From Promethearchaeota archaeon (GTDB taxonomy: Archaea > Asgardarchaeota > Lokiarchaeia > Sigyniarchaeales > SOKP01), in NCBI GenBank assembly GCA_019058295.1, contig JAHPZI010000015.1, positions 1 through 64,000 of the forward strand: a stretch of 64,000 nt of DNA, given 5' to 3'. Position 1 is the first letter of the stretch, and each line of letters begins with the position of its first letter. Below are positions 44,693-53,248 of the stretch, piece after piece. Both the position numbers and the translations under genes were made by a program. The notes below the pieces were generated by a model. The model made no database searches, had not been told where the DNA came from, and saw nothing but the letters and a program-made list of their open reading frames with translations.

Positions 44693-47600
44693 TTATTTAA
44701 TTATTTTTGCTCCACATCGAGTACAGAAATTTTTGCATAACTTTAAATCTGCGCCACATATGGTGCAAAAATGAGGAGATTGTATTGGTTTACTTAGGGT
44801 TTGTGTCGACTGGGTCTCAGAGGGATATGTATGAAGTGTAGGTGGTAGTGTAGGGGATGTTATATCCCTTTCTGGCAATTTTCCTTTTTTCTTAACAATT
44901 TTAATAATTATAAAAGTTCCTGCAACTCCTGCTCCAATGAGAACTGCCGAAATCATAATTAGACTTACCATATCCATATCATCTCCGTCATCGTCTCCCC
45001 CTCCTCCACCTCCTCCTCCACCTCCACTTGGAGTTCTATCACTTCCAGTATCGGTTAATGATACTTTATAACCTAAAACTCTGATATCGTCTATTAACCA
45101 TCCTCTATAATCATTGTCATATTCGTCCCATGTTTCAAAATAAAACATTAATTGAATTAGTCCCATATCAATTAAATCGCTTATATCAATAACCAAATTT
45201 TCCCATGGATCAATATTACTCCAATTGAAATATCTCATATAATAATAACCAGTTTCAAAGGAATAAATATAGAGATAGGAGGTATCTGAGAATTGATCAG
45301 TTTCTCTCCAATGATAAAAATCTAAAAATACATATTCATAGCCAGATATGTTAAATGGAATACTTCTTATTTCTCCATATACTGCATTTCCCGTATCATA
45401 ATTTCCTGTTTCTTCATCTCCAAACCACATCGAATGCGTAGGAGAATGACATGGATAGGGCCATAAACTTCCAGTATCAGTTAAGTGCCAAAGTCCCGAA
45501 ATTAAGTCCCATTTTGAGAGATCATTCTCAAAATTATCTTCGAAAAGAATATCAGGTCCTATTACTTTTGGTCCTAAAAGTGGACCAAGAGAACTTGATC
45601 TTTCAGTATCAGAACAAGCAAACGAGTAACTATATGTTCCTACTTCAGGTAAAGTGATACTATAAATGTATAAACATCCATCCATGTAATTGTTATCCAA
45701 AGGATCTTGTTTAATCATCAAGAATATCATATGATTTATTGTTAGGGTCACATATTCAGCTAGATTATTATCTGCATCTGTGTAAATTACAGAAAATTCA
45801 AAATAAGTAAAGTTTAGATAACCAATATCAGGATCAACATTACCACTGGTCAAGACAGGAGCATTAATATTACCTCCATCAAAAACCGATGGACCAATAA
45901 TAAGCTTGGTTGTATTAGTAAAGAGCCCATCAAAACAATAAAAGAAATACTCATAAATTCCAGGCTGTAAATAAATCAATGATTGATACATACACCCATC
46001 TGTATAATCATCGTCTAGTAGATTTTGTTTTTCCATTGGAAATGCTGTTCCATTAATTACAACATTGATACCATAAGGTCGATTATTGTCTTGATCTGTA
46101 TATAACACACTAAAGGCAAATTCTGTGGTTTGAAATCCTGATGATGGAGAAAGAAATTCATCTGTTAATTTTGGAGCATAATCATTTATAATAATATCAA
46201 ATTCAATATTAGAATCTACGAATGTAAAAGTGTAATCATTAAGATATCCCATAATATCTTCCCAGTAAAATGTTCCATCTAAAAGAATTCCTGTGCTTTT
46301 TTCATACCAAGCAATTCCAGGGGTTTCCAAATCTTCAAGTACCCAAACCTCAACAGGTCCCACTCCAGGCAGATTATATAATAGTTCACTTGTTATTTGG
46401 AAATCATGGTCACCAATACCATCAACAGTTATCGGGATTATATCATTGAGCTCAACATCTGTATGAATCCAAGCAGGCGTATGTGATCCATCAACGAAAG
46501 CAAGAGAGCCATAACAATCTTCGATAATTCTCGTCTGTTTATCAATATCCCAGTAACTTTTACCATAAAAATCTTTCTCCCATTCTACATTGTAAATTTC
46601 ACCTGATTCATGAGAATATCTGAAACTTGAAGGAACATCTGGTTGACCCCAAATGCTGAATAAATGGTTAATATAAAGACCATCGAATATTCCAATCATT
46701 TTTTCCACAGTTGGTCCAGAATAAGGTCCATCGATATCAGTAGACTTGCCATCAAAACAGTTGAAAATGTAACTAAAAGTTCCGATTTCATTGAAGATAA
46801 TATCATATATATAAATACAGCCATCCATGTAATTATTATCCATATAATCTAGTTTTACCATAGGATAAGTCACTGAATTTATCGTTACATTGATATCCTT
46901 TGGAGCGTTATTGTCTGCATCTGTATATATTACTGAGTATCGAAAAACCGTAAGACCTTTATAACCATTATTGGGATTAACTTCTCCATTACTCAGTAAA
47001 GGAGGATTATCATTACTTTTTTCTAAAACTGTTAGATCGGTATATTTCTTAGTGTAATTAGAGTATAAATAATCTGTACAATTGAATGAATACTCATAAC
47101 TTCCCGGTTGTAAATATGTTGAAAATTGATAAATGCACCCATCAGTATAATCATCATCAAATTGATTTTGTTTTTGCATTGGATAAACAGTGTCATTGAT
47201 TATTAAATTGACATAAAAGGGAAAATTATTGTCTTGATCAGAATAATTAACTTTAAATGTAAACTCAGTCATTTGGTCTCCAGATGTGGGATCCAAATCA
47301 ACATCAGTTAATTGAGGCTCATAATTATTCTCGAAACAAGTAAAATATATTGAGAAATCATCAGTCGTATCCGTCAAGCCCTGATAATTATTGTAAAACC
47401 GTGTATCAACGCCTAAATTTAAACCGCAAGTATAACCATAATAAGAGTCTATGTATGAAATATAATCATAATTAAAAATTATTTCCCCTGATTCAAATAA
47501 AACTACTTGGAATGTTCCAACTCTCTCTCCATAATAATGATCCATGTCAACCCATGATACAACCCAAAAATCTTCAAATGATTGAACATAAATCTCACCG

Positions 47601-50575
47601 CTTCCCCACTCAGGATCGAGATCCGCCCAATGAGGTGCAATTAAAAAGTGAGTGCTAGGATCTGCTGAAGGTATTGGTGGAGGAATATATTCATCAGGAC
47701 TAGAATCAGCAAAACTAAGATATCCATTAGACCCTACATATATAGTGGAAAAATTGTGTTTATAGAATTCAAATTCAAATGGTAAAGTTTGTGCGGAATA
47801 TCCATCATCAGATAAGAATAATTCCGTACCTCCTGAGGCATCGATCCAGTTATATGGAAAGTCGATTAACATCATATATTGGTGGAAACTCGTTACATGC
47901 GGTCCTATATAAGGTCCATCTGAACCTAGAAAATCACCATCAGAGCATGTAAAGGAATAAGAGTAGACTCCTGGATCATCTAATAATGTGCTATAAATAT
48001 ATAAACAACCATCCGTGTAGTTATTATCCGTGTAATCTTGTTTATTCATTGGAAAAATATCTGAATTTATTGTCACATTTACATACTTAGGAGCAAAGTT
48101 TTCAACATCTGAATATAAAACGGTATATTCAAATAACGTTGTTCCATTCACACCTCTATTAGGATTAACCTTTCCATTACTCAAATCTGGAGCAAGACTA
48201 TTAGTACCTTTAGAAACCGTAAGATCTGTGTGAGTCTTTGTAAAGTTTATATATTTCCCATCAGAACTTTTAAAATAATAATTATAATCTCCTGGTTGTA
48301 AATATGTCTGAAACTCATAAAAACAACCATCCATGTAATTATTATCATCTGAATCTTGTTTTTCCATAGGATAAGACGTTTCATTAATTAAAACATTGAT
48401 ATATGCAGGAGGATTATCATCAGCATCAGTGTATTCTACATTAAAAGTTAAGAGTGTAGTTTGATCTCCCGATGTGGGTGAAACTGATTCCGATGTTAGT
48501 TTTGGTTCAAAGAAATTAGGTTGAGCCATAAGAGTCGCTGTAGGATCACCAAATAGATTAATTTGATAATAGCACCATCTCATTGCTTCCTGAGAAATAT
48601 AATTAATATTATCTTCCTTAGAATCCTGATTTGCTGGCCCAATTTGAATAATGTTTTCTTTAAAAATTGCATCGAAAAATTGCCGATCGTAGTATTGAGA
48701 CGCACCATCAGTACCGTAAGGATCTCCCCATCCATACCTGCTGTTTCCAATAAATGCAAAAGAACCATTTTCCATATTTACGAGATGTTCTACTATACAA
48801 TCATAATCGTTATACATCATATAAGGATCTCTATTATCAAACGCCCCATCATAACAACCTTGGCTGTAGCCAAAAAAATATTTATCATTTTTAAGGTTAT
48901 CAACATCATCATTATACATTTTTAGAACATAATCATTTGCTGCATGTCCTAGATGATTTATTATGTGGTATCCTTGTTCTATAAGATCTATAATATCATA
49001 TTTATCCCATCTATCAGGATCGATATCACGATCATATATTGTATCTACCGTGAAATCAGTTCCGTTAAAACCAGAAGTTGAATAACCATTTGTGTTGGAA
49101 CCATCTTTTATCTCATCTTTATAATCCGAACCCCACACAGGCCAATAAAGATCTTCTCCAGCCATTAATGCCTTTGATAAATAGGGATCATTAATCATTT
49201 CATGAATAAGTGTTTTCCTAACAAAATTTGCAACTTCTTCCTCGGAATCAACAGGTGCTCTTCCTACATACACTTCAGCATAGAGATCTTCTTCACCAGG
49301 CTCCCCCCAATATCCATCTTCGTCATCATTCCAGGTTCCATCTAATCCAGCATAATATAAATCAGAAGGGATATTACTATCAACATCACCATAAGCAGTT
49401 GCATATAGCCCTCTTGAGGGAACAATTGGACTCTCACTTTCGCCACCTAAATTTGCACCATCTCCATCACCTCCAAGAAGGATATATTGTGTACCCCAAT
49501 CATTATATGCATCAATGATAAAATTCCGTATCTTTTCTTGATTGTCATCACCAAGATAATTAGCGTAAATATATTCGACTGTAGTTATATTTGTGGTAAT
49601 ACCGAGTGATTCTTTATAATCAGCGAGGTCTTGAAAAGTAAAAGCTTCATTTGAGTTCTTTAGAGCCTCATTTGTTATGATGACATAATCGTATGAGGCA
49701 GGTGGTAAACTTAGAGGTGATATTGGAGAATTTTCAAGATTTTTGTTTGAAATATATGTGTCAACGAGTTCTGGATTATCCACAGTTTCTAAGACATGTT
49801 TTTCGTCTCCTTCTCTACCTTTGAATAATGAATTACAATTCATATTTTCAACCAAATTTACTTGAACTATAAAATCTTTAAAGTAAATAATTTTACCAGA
49901 ATATGGAATATATTTCACTGGATAAATATTTAAGATCAGAATTCGATAACCTTTTAATTCATATACTCCCACTATTGAATAAGGTTTATCTGGATGAGGA
50001 TGTCTAGATTGATAAATTACCTCATCAATAGTAAACTCAGGTATTGTATCTATACCAATTCGAATCTGTGCTTGAGCAGGTTCAATTTTATAATTACCTT
50101 CTAATATGTGTTCTTGACCAGAAATGACACTAACTTCATTTAAATCTTTTCCATAAGGTAATAATAACTTTAAAGTTTTAATTGGAAGTTTTGGATACCC
50201 TACTTGTCCAATATTTTCACAGTCATCCATGTATACTCTTTTATAAATGTCACCATTAGGGTATTGGATATCTTCTACTTTTACATCTGATAAGGATAAC
50301 TTAATTTCAATTTTATCTCCATCTAAACTCTTTTTTCCTTGATTTTTGGTTATCCAGGCATTCTCAATTTCACTCTCTTTTTGCCCGATTTCTCCCATGT
50401 TTGAGTTATATTGCTCAGATTCAAGAATAATATTCTCATCTAATTGGTTTTCAGTATTATGATCATCCTCATTGGTTGGAACTTGAGGAATAATAAAATT
50501 AGTATTTAATGATACTACAATAAACAATGACGAGATAATTAAAACTCGAAGTACCTTCGAATTCGATATATTCAT
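44693..50575 (-). CDS. Giant surface C25 (gingipain-like) cysteine protease
   Basis: About 1960 residues. The order is signal peptide (KVLRVLIISSLFIVVSL); propeptide-like region; C25 catalytic domain (about 290-680) with the histidine in INHLGHAAND and the cysteine in GYSQGCYDG; six Ig-like repeats sharing YTDADNN, INVTIN and MDGC; inserted beta domains; a MAM-like region; Gly10 plus an acidic stretch; a transmembrane helix; and a zinc ribbon CTICGAD...CTRCGA at the extreme C-terminus. It digests external proteins while remaining anchored. ATG 50575 is chosen because the signal peptide starts there and a TATA element lies just before the first Met at 50629. Confidence 0.88.
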   Translation of the reverse strand: MNISNSKVLRVLIISSLFIVVSLNTNFIIPQVPTNEDDHNTENQLDENIILESEQYNSNMGEIGQKESEIENAWITKNQGKKSLDGDKIEIKLSLSDVKVEDIQYPNGDIYKRVYMDDCENIGQVGYPKLPIKTLKLLLPYGKDLNEVSVISGQEHILEGNYKIEPAQAQIRIGIDTIPEFTIDEVIYQSRHPHPDKPYSIVGVYELKGYRILILNIYPVKYIPYSGKIIYFKDFIVQVNLVENMNCNSLFKGREGDEKHVLETVDNPELVDTYISNKNLENSPISPLSLPPASYDYVIITNEALKNSNEAFTFQDLADYKESLGITTNITTVEYIYANYLGDDNQEKIRNFIIDAYNDWGTQYILLGGDGDGANLGGESESPIVPSRGLYATAYGDVDSNIPSDLYYAGLDGTWNDDEDGYWGEPGEEDLYAEVYVGRAPVDSEEEVANFVRKTLIHEMINDPYLSKALMAGEDLYWPVWGSDYKDEIKDGSNTNGYSTSGFNGTDFTVDTIYDRDIDPDRWDKYDIIDLIEQGYHIINHLGHAANDYVLKMYNDDVDNLKNDKYFFGYSQGCYDGAFDNRDPYMMYNDYDCIVEHLVNMENGSFAFIGNSRYGWGDPYGTDGASQYYDRQFFDAIFKENIIQIGPANQDSKEDNINYISQEAMRWCYYQINLFGDPTATLMAQPNFFEPKLTSESVSPTSGDQTTLLTFNVEYTDADDNPPAYINVLINETSYPMEKQDSDDNNYMDGCFYEFQTYLQPGDYNYYFKSSDGKYINFTKTHTDLTVSKGTNSLAPDLSNGKVNPNRGVNGTTLFEYTVLYSDVENFAPKYVNVTINSDIFPMNKQDYTDNNYTDGCLYIYSTLLDDPGVYSYSFTCSDGDFLGSDGPYIGPHVTSFHQYMMLIDFPYNWIDASGGTELFLSDDGYSAQTLPFEFEFYKHNFSTIYVGSNGYLSFADSSPDEYIPPPIPSADPSTHFLIAPHWADLDPEWGSGEIYVQSFEDFWVVSWVDMDHYYGERVGTFQVVLFESGEIIFNYDYISYIDSYYGYTCGLNLGVDTRFYNNYQGLTDTTDDFSIYFTCFENNYEPQLTDVDLDPTSGDQMTEFTFKVNYSDQDNNFPFYVNLIINDTVYPMQKQNQFDDDYTDGCIYQFSTYLQPGSYEYSFNCTDYLYSNYTKKYTDLTVLEKSNDNPPLLSNGEVNPNNGYKGLTVFRYSVIYTDADNNAPKDINVTINSVTYPMVKLDYMDNNYMDGCIYIYDIIFNEIGTFSYIFNCFDGKSTDIDGPYSGPTVEKMIGIFDGLYINHLFSIWGQPDVPSSFRYSHESGEIYNVEWEKDFYGKSYWDIDKQTRIIEDCYGSLAFVDGSHTPAWIHTDVELNDIIPITVDGIGDHDFQITSELLYNLPGVGPVEVWVLEDLETPGIAWYEKSTGILLDGTFYWEDIMGYLNDYTFTFVDSNIEFDIIINDYAPKLTDEFLSPSSGFQTTEFAFSVLYTDQDNNRPYGINVVINGTAFPMEKQNLLDDDYTDGCMYQSLIYLQPGIYEYFFYCFDGLFTNTTKLIIGPSVFDGGNINAPVLTSGNVDPDIGYLNFTYFEFSVIYTDADNNLAEYVTLTINHMIFLMIKQDPLDNNYMDGCLYIYSITLPEVGTYSYSFACSDTERSSSLGPLLGPKVIGPDILFEDNFENDLSKWDLISGLWHLTDTGSLWPYPCHSPTHSMWFGDEETGNYDTGNAVYGEIRSIPFNISGYEYVFLDFYHWRETDQFSDTSYLYIYSFETGYYYMRYFNWSNIDPWENLVIDISDLIDMGLIQLMFYFETWDEYDNDYRGWLIDDIRVLGYKVSLTDTGSDRTPSGGGGGGGGGGDDDGDDMDMVSLIMISAVLIGAGVAGTFIIIKIVKKKGKLPERDITSPTLPPTLHTYPSETQSTQTLSKPIQSPHFCTICGADLKLCKNFCTRCGAKIIK

Positions 50576-50635
50576 TGAGATCTTTGCTTTTTTATTTAAA
50601 AATAATTGAATATCATGTAAATATATCATAAGATC

Positions 50636-50645
50636 TTTTTATATC
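50636..50645 (-). promoter_or_regulatory. TATA-box candidate for the C25 protease gene
   Basis: On the minus strand GATATAAAAA ends about seven bases before ATG 50629. Transcription about 25 bases downstream would start after that codon and give a leader of about 40 bases to ATG 50575, which is why the inner start is preferred. Confidence 0.35.
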
Positions 50646-50671
50646 TTTGTAAAAAATATTGATGGCAATAG

Positions 50672-50797
50672 GTACTGATTAATACAGTGGAAAAAATCCA
50701 TAAAGCAGGTATAGAATATCCTTTACCATACCAAATTTCAACACCAGAGTTCTTTGTTAAATTAAAAAATCAATTAGATAAGGCTAAAAAAGATTGA
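50672..50797 (+). pseudogene. Possible C-terminal remnant of a MscS-type channel gene
   Basis: An open frame with no ATG start runs from 50672 (after TAG at 50669) to TGA at 50797. From GTG at 50687 it reads VEKIHKAGIEYPLPYQIS, then 18 more residues ending in KAKKD. The pattern H-x-x-GIE-x-P-x-P resembles the end of the MscS cytosolic domain (GIEIPFPQ). No upstream part of the gene survives in the gap. Family assignment is tentative; it could be a small protein with a GTG start instead. Confidence 0.35.
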
Positions 50798-50875
50798 ATA
50801 ATTAGTGTTGTTTCCTTTTTTTAACATTTTATAAAATAACTCAAGATAAACCTTATAAAACGCTGATCAACGAAA

Positions 50876-51241
50876 TCAATCGTTAAAATCGCCCAAATCT
50901 CTAAAATGTGAAATGTCGCCAGCTAAGGCTTTATTACAAATGTCAATAATCTTTTCGACAATATTATCCAAAACATTCCAAACTTTTATATAATTATCTT
51001 TATCCTGAAATTTCAAATCAATTTTTTGAGATTCATCGTCAATATAGATTTCCATGGCAATATCTTCATTTAATCCACCAAACATCCTTAACATATCTTT
51101 AAATTCAATTTCAGATGCGAAAGTACCTTTTAACTTTTCGTCACTTTTTACGATTATGCTAATTACCATATCTTTCTCATTTGCTTTAATTCGTACTTTA
51201 TCTTCAAATAATGCTTTTGCGTCTGCCACAAATTTTTCCAT
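50876..51241 (-). CDS. Small cytosolic protein of unknown function
   Basis: 121 residues without signal or membrane segment. It begins with the helix MEKFVADAKALFEDKV. Alternating strands follow, MVISIIVKSDEKLKGTF and AMEIYIDDESQKIDLKF, and then a helical part IKVWNVLDNIVEKIIDICNK. The alpha/beta pattern recalls small sensor or SCP2-like lipid-binding folds, but I cannot name one. The next gene on the same strand (S15 hydrolase) ends upstream of it at 51291, a gap of 49 bases, so they may be co-transcribed. Confidence 0.5.
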   Translation of the reverse strand: MEKFVADAKALFEDKVRIKANEKDMVISIIVKSDEKLKGTFASEIEFKDMLRMFGGLNEDIAMEIYIDDESQKIDLKFQDKDNYIKVWNVLDNIVEKIIDICNKALAGDISHFRDLGDFND

Positions 51242-51290
51242 TTTTATCTACTCATGATATATTTTTTTTTATTGTTTTTTACTATTTTCA

Positions 51291-53126
51291 TTATTTATTT
51301 TTCCTAGGAATAACAGGAAGGTCTATATACGATGCATGAGACTCATTTCGAGATATTGTGATCGTTGGCTTACCTTCACCTTCATCGGGATATTGTTTGA
51401 AGGTATCTTTATCTGCTCCAGCAATAGCGATTCTTAATCTATTACCTTTTGGAATAAGAGCAGAGGTTGCACGAGTTCCAAATTTCACTTCCATTATTTC
51501 GCCGGGTACGACTGGTAGGGAGTCTTTTTTCTTAAAAGAGTGATAAGGGATCAAAGTCTTGTAGGGAGGTTGCTCTGACGATATTTTTCGATGAATTAAA
51601 CGTAAATTTCCATCGGTAATAAAAAATACGTTTCCACTTTCATCCACGGTCTCTAAATATGCATGAATCGCTCCATCTTCGTGTGTGGAAGATAAGAATA
51701 ATGCTATAATAGGATGTCCCGTGATCTCCATATTTTCCTTAAGTGGAGGACTTGTATAAGTTAATAATTTCTTATCTGCTTTAGTTCTATTTGAATAATC
51801 TATTGGTAACCCTAGCAGGGTCCACCACCTATTGAATCTACCTGTTGTTGCTCTAAAATTAACCTTGTAATTATCTTCCCCTATTTTTTCTTCAGGTTTG
51901 GATGTTGATAAGGAGTTATTTTCTGTTAAATACCATCTTTGCCTTTTCTGCCCATTGGGGGGCCAAATTTGTGTCTTTTTCCACTTTTCTTCTCCCATTG
52001 TATAGTAATAAAGTGTTTTACCTTTAATTCCTTCACCATATAAAATTTTATTAAAATAATCAATCCATTTAGTAATGCGTTCTTCAGGGGTGGGAGACAC
52101 TTCAACTTTACTTGGATTTAATGAATTGCCAATGTACATTCCTCCATGATTCCAGTCACCAATTATACATATTTGAGGATTTTCCAAGTTAATGAAGCGA
52201 TTAATAGCAGCATCAATATACCCAGAATCCAGCCATGAAATCCAACTTATAATAGGTATATTTGATTTTTCAAGCTCTTTTTTATAATGGAAAATGGAAA
52301 AATCATCTATTTTTGTTCCATCAGGGAGAATCTCATCCCTAAAATCTCTATCCTTAGTATGGTCGGATACATATTCATTGGTTGAATGCTGTTTTACAGC
52401 TTCATTTAGTTGACTTAGAGCATTATCATTATCTACTGGTTTAACGCCTTTCATGATAAGCCATAAGATCGGCATTAATTGTTTAAATGGTTTTGCATTA
52501 TTGTTATCAAGTTGTTTTCCGAGAAAAGACCAAATTTGCATGAATGCTGAATCATAACAACCTCCAGGAAAAGCAACATCGGTATATGGATCCCAAAAAC
52601 CATGTCCTGGCATAACAGCCTTCACAGCAGGATGATTATTCACTCCAAGCAATTCTGCTGTTGTTCCTGGATAGGAAATACCGTTAGACACTATATTCCC
52701 GTCTGACCACGGTTGACTAATGATCCAATCGGCAATATCTGCTCCATCTTTAATTTCTTCTTTAGAAAAGGGGAAAGATCTGGTCCCATAAGATGCACCA
52801 CAACCTCTCACATCGATGTAGACTATTGCGTAACCATGATTTGTAAATATTCTAGGAGTGGGTAAATTTATTAAAGTTTCTTTAAATATCCATCTAAAAG
52901 GTATACGAAGCTCAGCCGCCCTCCAATAACGTGTTTGATATAATAATGTAGGTATTTTCTTTCCAGCAGATAATCCTTTTGGAATACAGATCGTAGAGGC
53001 AATCTTCACTCCATCACGCATCTTAATGTATTTTGAACTAACTGTATAATCCTCATAATGAATTTTAAGAGTGGCTTCATCTAATACCTTAAAAGGATTA
53101 TTTTCTGAATTATGAATAGCAACCAT
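51291..53126 (-). CDS. CocE/NonD (X-Pro dipeptidyl-peptidase S15-like) hydrolase
   Basis: 611 residues. The N-terminal alpha/beta-hydrolase part has VKIASTICIPKG, YIDVRGCGASYG and the nucleophile elbow NGISYPGTTAELLG with serine near 177. DSGYID (acid) and DWNHGGM (histidine) complete the triad. The C-terminal jelly-roll carries NRWWTLLG, HEDGAIHAYLETVDESG and the family end GNRLRIAIAGADKDTF. There is no signal peptide, so it is cytosolic. It hydrolyses esters or releases X-Pro dipeptides. It is divergent from the GH3 gene. Confidence 0.85.
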   Translation of the reverse strand: MVAIHNSENNPFKVLDEATLKIHYEDYTVSSKYIKMRDGVKIASTICIPKGLSAGKKIPTLLYQTRYWRAAELRIPFRWIFKETLINLPTPRIFTNHGYAIVYIDVRGCGASYGTRSFPFSKEEIKDGADIADWIISQPWSDGNIVSNGISYPGTTAELLGVNNHPAVKAVMPGHGFWDPYTDVAFPGGCYDSAFMQIWSFLGKQLDNNNAKPFKQLMPILWLIMKGVKPVDNDNALSQLNEAVKQHSTNEYVSDHTKDRDFRDEILPDGTKIDDFSIFHYKKELEKSNIPIISWISWLDSGYIDAAINRFINLENPQICIIGDWNHGGMYIGNSLNPSKVEVSPTPEERITKWIDYFNKILYGEGIKGKTLYYYTMGEEKWKKTQIWPPNGQKRQRWYLTENNSLSTSKPEEKIGEDNYKVNFRATTGRFNRWWTLLGLPIDYSNRTKADKKLLTYTSPPLKENMEITGHPIIALFLSSTHEDGAIHAYLETVDESGNVFFITDGNLRLIHRKISSEQPPYKTLIPYHSFKKKDSLPVVPGEIMEVKFGTRATSALIPKGNRLRIAIAGADKDTFKQYPDEGEGKPTITISRNESHASYIDLPVIPRKNK

Positions 53127-53248
53127 CTTTTTTTCATTTCTTTTTAAATTAATTATTATATGTGTAAAAGTTATTTATATAGTTATAATCTTAATATGCT
53201 CTTTTAAAAAAAAATCTTTTTTAGCAATAAAGGTATTTTAAAATTACT

